Shown piece by piece: positions 60,916-64,000 of a stretch of DNA of 64,000 nucleotides. The translations under genes and the position numbers were made by a program. Source of the stretch: Planctomycetota bacterium (GTDB lineage: Bacteria; Planctomycetota; UBA8742; UBA2392); the NCBI GenBank assembly GCA_020638635.1, contig JACKIE010000008.1, positions 1 through 64,000 on the forward strand, in the 5' to 3' direction. Position 1 is the first letter of the stretch; every line of letters begins with the position of its first letter. The notes beneath the pieces are model-generated. The model made no database searches. It had not been told where the DNA came from and saw nothing but the letters and a program-made list of their open reading frames with translations.

Positions 60916-62758
60916 TCGTAGAACCCTGTAAATGCGGCAGTGTCAGCGTGACCACGGTGCCGCCTTCAGGCGGGCAGTCAATGGCGACTTCGCCCCCGTG
61001 GCGCTCGATCACGCGCTTGACCAGCGCCAGGCCCAGGCCGGTGCCGCGGCCCTTCGTGGTGAAGAAGGGCTCGAACACCCTATGGCGGACTTCCGGCGGA
61101 ATGCCCGGCCCCGTGTCCGCGATCCGCAGGATGCATAGCTCTTCGTCATTGTGCAGCTCGGTGCGAATTTCACCCTTGCCTTGCATGGCCTGGGCGGCGT
61201 TCAGGTAAATGTTCAGCAGCGCCTCGCGCAGGTAGTCCACGTCCACTTTCAGCCTGCATTCAGTTGCCGGCATTTCGACCTTCACATCATGCGAGCGCGG
61301 GTCGGCCGCCAGCAGCCGGGCGGTTTCCGCCAGCAACTCGTTCAGCGGCACGTCCGCCAGCTTCAAATCGCGAGGGCGTGCGTACAGCAGCAGATCCTGC
61401 AGCGTCTCCACCAGCGCGTCGATGCGCGTCAGCACCTCGCCCATGATCTGGTGCTCGCCCGAGTCCTTCGCATAGCGGCCGCGCAGCACCTGGATTACAC
61501 CGGCGATGCCCGCCAGGGGGTTCTTCACTTCGTGGGCCACCACGGCCGCCATCTGGCCGATGGCGGCCAGCGCTTCCTGCTCCTGCAGTTTCTTCTGCAT
61601 GCGCTTTTCCACGGTCAGGTCGCGCACCACGCCGGTGAAGAGCCGCACCGTGTGATCCCGCACATCGCTGACCGCCAGGTGAATCGGAAACCGCTCGCCG
61701 CTCTTGCGCAATGCAACCAGTTCCCGGCCCTGGCCGATGATGCCGGCAACGCCTGTTTCCATATATTTGCGCAGATACCCGTCATGTTCGTCGCGCTCCG
61801 GTGACGGCATCAACATGGAGACATTGTTGCCCACCATCTCTTCGCGCTTGTAGCCGAAGATTCGACAGGCGGCCGCGTTGGCGGTCTGGATGAGGCCCTG
61901 GGGGTCGATAGTGATGATGCCCTCGACGGCGGTCTCCACCACGGCCGCCATCAACTGCTCCGTTGCGAAAAGCTCGTTGCGTGCTCGGACCAGGTCGGCC
62001 TCGCTGGCCACAAGCTGCTGCTCGGTGCGTTTCAGGTCCGTGACGTCTTCCCCGGACGAAAGCGTGCCCGTAACGCGGCCGTTGCTGTCGCGAAGGGTGA
62101 GGTTTACCCAGCGGATCTGGCGCAGGGTTCCATCTTTAGCTCGCACGGGATTTTCGTGAGAAGTCGGCCCGTCGGCAGTGCCGGTCACATTGTTTGCGTG
62201 GACTACCCGAAGCTCCTCCACCACGTCCTGCGGGACGAAGGTCGAGAACCAGTTCTTGCCAAGCACCTCCGGTTCTTTATAGCCGAGAAGTTCGCAACCT
62301 CTTCGATTCAAGAGCGTGATGTTTCCGTTCGTGTCCAGACCGACAAACAGCACGTCGGCCACGTCGAGGTAGTCGCGAGATCGGCGGCGGGCCTCCATCA
62401 CTTTGTCGCGGAGGCTGAGTTGATAGTGGACCAGCGCGGCGCAGATGATGATTGCCGCCACCGTCGTCACACGATGCGTGAGAAAGATTGACTCGCCCAA
62501 GTCGGGATCGAAGAAGAACGTGCCAAGTATGGTCACTGCGAGGCAGGTTCCGGCCAATCCCCACAGGAACTTGCGGCTAGGGGTCCACAGGCCGATCAGT
62601 ACCACCAGGACGTAAGGTTCACCCCCGGCCAAGCGAAGCGGCGTTACAACATCCAGCGTAAAGGCCGCCGCGATAGCCACAACTGTGGCTATCCATATCC
62701 CGCCGGAAATGCCGGGTGAGGCCGATTGGAGTGAATCCTCTTGCGATGCAAGTCCCAT
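60908..62758 (-). CDS. Membrane histidine kinase with two PAS domains
   Basis: 616 residues from the ATG at 62758. Three or four N-terminal TM helices (about 20-120; GGIWIATVVAIAAAFTLDVV, AGTCLAVTILGTFFF), PAS 1 (about 132-255; DVADVLFVGLDTNGNITLLN), PAS 2 (about 275-395; VEGIITIDPQGLIQTANAAAC with a FixL-like RLFTGVVRDLT end), then H-box AAVVAHEVKNPLAGIAGV, N-box ALLNIYLNAAQAM, G1 DTGPGIPPEV and G2 GRGTGLGLALVKRVIERHGG. NtrB/FixL type. Divergent from two response regulators, including a sigma54 activator, which are its likely partners. Confidence 0.92.
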   Translation of the reverse strand: MGLASQEDSLQSASPGISGGIWIATVVAIAAAFTLDVVTPLRLAGGEPYVLVVLIGLWTPSRKFLWGLAGTCLAVTILGTFFFDPDLGESIFLTHRVTTVAAIIICAALVHYQLSLRDKVMEARRRSRDYLDVADVLFVGLDTNGNITLLNRRGCELLGYKEPEVLGKNWFSTFVPQDVVEELRVVHANNVTGTADGPTSHENPVRAKDGTLRQIRWVNLTLRDSNGRVTGTLSSGEDVTDLKRTEQQLVASEADLVRARNELFATEQLMAAVVETAVEGIITIDPQGLIQTANAAACRIFGYKREEMVGNNVSMLMPSPERDEHDGYLRKYMETGVAGIIGQGRELVALRKSGERFPIHLAVSDVRDHTVRLFTGVVRDLTVEKRMQKKLQEQEALAAIGQMAAVVAHEVKNPLAGIAGVIQVLRGRYAKDSGEHQIMGEVLTRIDALVETLQDLLLYARPRDLKLADVPLNELLAETARLLAADPRSHDVKVEMPATECRLKVDVDYLREALLNIYLNAAQAMQGKGEIRTELHNDEELCILRIADTGPGIPPEVRHRVFEPFFTTKGRGTGLGLALVKRVIERHGGEVAIDCPPEGGTVVTLTLPHLQGSTTT

Positions 62759-62800
62759 CAAGAAAGGTCGACTCTCATTTCGCCCCGTTCGAGTACAATG

Positions 62801-62816
62801 TGGCACGGAAAGTGCA
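62801..62816 (+). promoter_or_regulatory. Sigma54 (-24/-12) promoter for the response-regulator genes
   Basis: TGGCACGGAAAGTGCA: GG and GC at the correct 10-bp separation against consensus TGGCACG-N4-TTGCA. A TACAAT box at 62794-62799 overlaps and could be a sigma70 alternative. An 8-bp hairpin (GCGGACTG/CAGTCCGC, 62828-62851) follows in the leader. Confidence 0.6.
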
Positions 62817-62872
62817 CCCTTTCCAGCGCGGACTGGCTTTTTCAGTCCGCCGTGGGACATCAGGGTATCGCG

Positions 62873-63262
62873 ATGTGCGCAGAATCTAGAAGCCGAGTAC
62901 TGGTCGTGGATGACGAGGCGCTGATCCGCTGGTCACTGCGTGAACGCCTGCAGGCCGCCGGCTTGGAGGTACTTGAAGCCGGCGACGGCGCGGACGCCCT
63001 CGACCTGATCAGCCACAACGGTATCTGCGCCGCCCTGCTGGACTTGCGCCTGCCCGACATCAGCGGCCTGGATGTGCTCAAGGCCTTTCGCGTACATCAC
63101 CCCGATTGTCCGGTCTGGATCATGACCGCCTACGGCACGGCGGCCGTGGAGGAACTGGCCGAACGCCTTGGCGTACGCGGCTTCCTGAACAAGCCGTTTG
63201 ATATCGAAGAACTCGTCGCCACTGTAGTATCGGCAATGGCCGAGTCCGACGAATCTGAGTAG
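62873..63262 (+). CDS. Single-domain response regulator
   Basis: 129 residues: acidic pocket VVDDE, phosphoacceptor D57 (LLDLRLPD), T85 (MTAYG) and K107 (FLNKPFD), with no output domain. Either a phosphate shuttle or a competitor for the kinase at 60908. About 50% of its residues match the receiver of the next gene (shared ALIRWS and ERL), suggesting duplication. Confidence 0.9.
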   Translation: MCAESRSRVLVVDDEALIRWSLRERLQAAGLEVLEAGDGADALDLISHNGICAALLDLRLPDISGLDVLKAFRVHHPDCPVWIMTAYGTAAVEELAERLGVRGFLNKPFDIEELVATVVSAMAESDESE

Positions 63263-63274
63263 TCTCGGACCCGC

Positions 63275-64000
63275 ATGTCCTCCATGGTCCTAGTCGTCGA
63301 CGATGAATCCCTAATCCGCTGGTCGGTGCAGGAACGCCTGCGCCAGCAGGGACTGCAGGTTTCCGAAGCCGAAAACGCCGCAACCGCGCGGGTAGCATTG
63401 CAGGAGAACCCGGACCTGGTGCTGCTGGACGTCGGCCTGCCAGACGCCAACGGCCTGCAGCTGCTGGAAGAGTTCCGCGCCGCGGCACCGGACACACCCG
63501 TCATCATGATGACCGGCGACAGCAGCGCCGAGACGGCCGTTGCCGCCATGCTGGCCGGCGCCCACCACTACATCACCAAGCCGGTCAACCTGGACGAACT
63601 GGCGCTGATCTGCGGGCGCGCACTGGAAACCAGCCGCCTGCGCCGCGAACTGCGCGCGGTGCACGAGAAGTCCGCCTCGGATTACGGCTTCGACCACATC
63701 GTCGGCAGTTCGCCCGCCATGAAGGAAGCCAAAACCCTGATGGGCAAGATCGCGCGCTCACCGGCCAGCACGGTGCTGATCACAGGCGAGAGCGGCACGG
63801 GCAAGGACCTGGCCGCCAAGGCCGTGCACTACAACAGCGAGCGGCGCGACGGGCCGTTCGTGAACATCACCTGCAGCGCCTTGCCCGACGCGCTGCTGGA
63901 AAGCGAGCTGTTCGGCCATGAAAAGGGCGCTTTCACCGACGCGCGCCAGCAGAAGAAGGGGCTGTTCGAGCAGGCCGACGGCGGCACCGTGTTCCTGGAT
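63275..64000 (+). CDS. NtrC-family sigma54-dependent response regulator, C-terminus outside window
   Basis: 242 residues visible. Receiver (1-120) with D52 ([12 protein letters not shown]), MMTGDSS and YITKPVN; linker; then the AAA+ sigma54-activation domain from about residue 145: [13 protein letters not shown], Walker [33 protein letters not shown] and GGTVFLD, where the sequence stops. The sigma54-contact loop is GAFTDA rather than GAFTGA. It probably activates sigma54 promoters on a signal from the kinase at 60908, perhaps including its own at 62801. Thirteen bases after the previous gene. Confidence 0.92.
   Translation, partial: MSSMVLVVDDESLIRWSVQERLRQQGLQVSEAENAATARVALQENPDLVLLDVGLPDANGLQLLEEFRAAAPDTPVIMMTGDSSAETAVAAMLAGAHHYITKPVNLDELALICGRALETSRLRRELRAVHEKSASDYGFDHIVGSSPAMKEAKTLMGKIARSPASTVLITGESGTGKDLAAKAVHYNSERRDGPFVNITCSALPDALLESELFGHEKGAFTDARQQKKGLFEQADGGTVFLD

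Noticed and set aside
63900..64000. GAFTDA loop as evidence for a non-functional sigma54 activator
   Set aside because: The loop variant is found in functional family members to my knowledge, and Walker motifs are intact.

Overview
The window is a GC-rich (roughly 65-70%), gene-dense bacterial chromosome segment with no rRNA, tRNA, CRISPR array or insertion sequence that I can see. Lineage is inferred from content only: secreted HEAT-repeat, vWA and alpha/alpha-toroid proteins, an orphan TPR half of an ATPase-TPR protein, GHL10 hydrolases, golvesin-like modules and many palindromic intergenic repeats suggest a Planctomycetota-like organism (moderate confidence; Myxococcota or another deep lineage is possible). 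A complete trp operon, SUF system, sulfate assimilation and respiratory-type cytochromes point to a free-living heterotroph.

Layout. 1-3.1 kb: two coupled secreted enzymes (GHL10 hydrolase and zinc amidase) sharing a golvesin-like module. 3.4-9.9 kb: secreted HEAT protein with a degenerate receiver domain, a sensor kinase, rsgA and an aminoacyl-tRNA-protein transferase. 10-11.6 kb: a cysteine-synthesis pair (JAMM protease plus CysM-like synthase) behind a tiny Cys-codon leader peptide. 11.7-28 kb: dut, a salicylyl-CoA-hydroxylase/old-yellow-enzyme fusion, beta-rich secreted proteins, vWA proteins, MarR/DinB, a selenocysteine thioredoxin-fold protein, a flippase-like membrane protein, an S41 protease and a coiled-coil lipoprotein. 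28-35 kb: trmB, a ferredoxin, two tandem selenocysteine rhodaneses, two related secreted proteins and selD, itself a selenoprotein. 35-44 kb: TPR protein, rbfA-like gene, sufBCDST divergent from sufE. 44-51.6 kb: trpL-E-G-D-C-F-B-A-aroF with a classical leader-peptide attenuator. 51.6-57 kb: cysC, then a YeiH-type permease, a sulfite reductase-APS reductase fusion and SUMT (cobA), with two more Cys-rich leader peptides followed by terminators. 57-64 kb: glycosyltransferase, pentaheme cytochrome, PAS kinase, and a sigma54-type promoter in front of two response regulators, the second cut by the window end.

Two themes stand out. First, selenium: four genes carry in-frame TGA exactly at redox positions (thioredoxin-fold UPPC, SelD GAGUGC, rhodanese CTDPGU, rhodanese USGHGU), five Sec codons in all. 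Each gene has a short hairpin at bacterial-SECIS distance, and the two rhodaneses share loop sequence and spacing. TGA is an ordinary stop elsewhere (trp operon), so global recoding is not the explanation. Second, ribosome-mediated attenuation: one Trp and three Cys leader peptides precede terminator-like hairpins, and at least two of the Cys leaders start only 8 nt after a sigma70-like -10 box, so their transcripts look nearly leaderless.

The regions are connected. Cysteine made by CysM and by sulfate reduction feeds SufS. A dyad resembling Rrf2/IscR operators lies between sufB and sufE, and a related dyad lies between the ferredoxin and the selenorhodaneses. Several families of palindromic repeats pepper the gaps and have also entered coding sequence in frame (trpE, sulfite reductase) or supplied new C-termini (trpC, sufC, gene at 21633).
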